Assembly: GCA_016181905.1 (NCBI GenBank) | Contig: JACOYM010000038.1 | Location: forward strand, 1,484-7,280 | From: Candidatus Pacearchaeota archaeon | GTDB taxonomy: Archaea > Nanobdellota > Nanobdellia > Pacearchaeales > GW2011-AR1 | Length of the DNA stretch: 5,797 nucleotides | Direction of reading: 5' to 3' | Notes under the pieces: generated by a model | The model's input: the letters and a program-made list of their open reading frames with translations, nothing else | What the model was told of the DNA's origin: nothing | Database searches by the model: none | Shown here: in pieces, positions 5,760 through 5,797 of the stretch | How the letters are laid out: every line of letters begins with the position of its first letter | How positions within the stretch are numbered: the stretch's first letter is position 1 | Position numbers and translations under genes: made by a program

Positions 5760-5797
5760 TTATTTAACAAAAAATCTGTCAAGAAGTTCTTTTTTCA
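5760..5797 (-). CDS. Possible C-terminal end of a convergent gene, 5' partial
   Basis: Read on the minus strand from the right edge, one frame gives KKELLDRFFVK and then TAA (complement of 5760-5762). Its make-up looks like an ordinary protein C-terminus, and a stop placed just before a bidirectional T-run fits convergent genes. Eleven codons are too few to identify a protein or exclude chance. The other two minus frames at the edge either stop almost at once or open with a stop. Confidence 0.25.
   Translation of the reverse strand, partial: KKELLDRFFVK

Noticed and set aside
5677..5796. Two pairs of 10-nt direct repeats (CAAAAAATCT at 5677 and 5768; TTCTTTTTTC at 5721 and 5787)
   Set aside because: The two pairs have different spacings (91 and 66 nt) and simple A/T composition, so they do not form a repeat unit or an attachment site.

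Overview
The window is almost entirely one very large coding sequence on the + strand. It is open from base 1, so its 5' end is missing, and it stops with TGA at 5575-5577, giving 1858 visible codons. It encodes the C-terminal part of a giant, modular, membrane-anchored surface protein. The domain set (LamG, NHL propeller, Ig-like arrays, TSP1-like Cys/Trp modules, a DCGG Cys-rich motif), the Asn/Thr-rich AT-leaning sequence, the very high number of N-glycosylation sequons and the C-terminal membrane anchor with a basic tail resemble giant surface proteins of DPANN-type archaea (Woesearchaeota/Pacearchaeota-like). That lineage is an inference from style; no phylogenetic marker gene is present.

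Order along the protein (residues counted from the first codon in the window): end of a LamG domain (1-100) and the second half of an Ig-like domain (101-144); a cadherin-like/Ig-like domain that appears split by a second LamG (halves about 145-180 and 381-455, LamG about 181-380); an Ig-like domain that appears split by a six-bladed NHL propeller (halves about 456-502 and 837-892, propeller 503-836); five tandem Ig-like modules (894-1361); a HYR-like Cys-containing module (1362-1437); an 11-glycine linker (1438-1448); three TSP1-like modules (1452-1492, 1591-1631, 1649-1701) with an Ig-like spacer between the first two; a Cys-rich DCGG motif (1758-1783); one membrane helix (1802-1822); and a 36-residue Arg/Lys-rich cytoplasmic tail.

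The last 220 bases (5578-5797) contain no convincing full-length gene. A 25-codon ORF overlaps the big gene's stop in an ATGA arrangement behind a good Shine-Dalgarno-like sequence. After it come an 8-bp hairpin and then an AT-only hairpin with T-runs on both strands. At the right edge, 11 minus-strand codons and a stop could be the end of a convergent gene. The most plausible reading of the tail is a short intergenic region between two convergent genes with a shared terminator.

No RNA gene, CRISPR array, transposon or defence system is visible. The most notable signals are the repeated host-domain/inserted-domain architecture, matched cysteine pairs between propeller blades, and an abrupt loss of glycosylation sequons just before the glycine linker.
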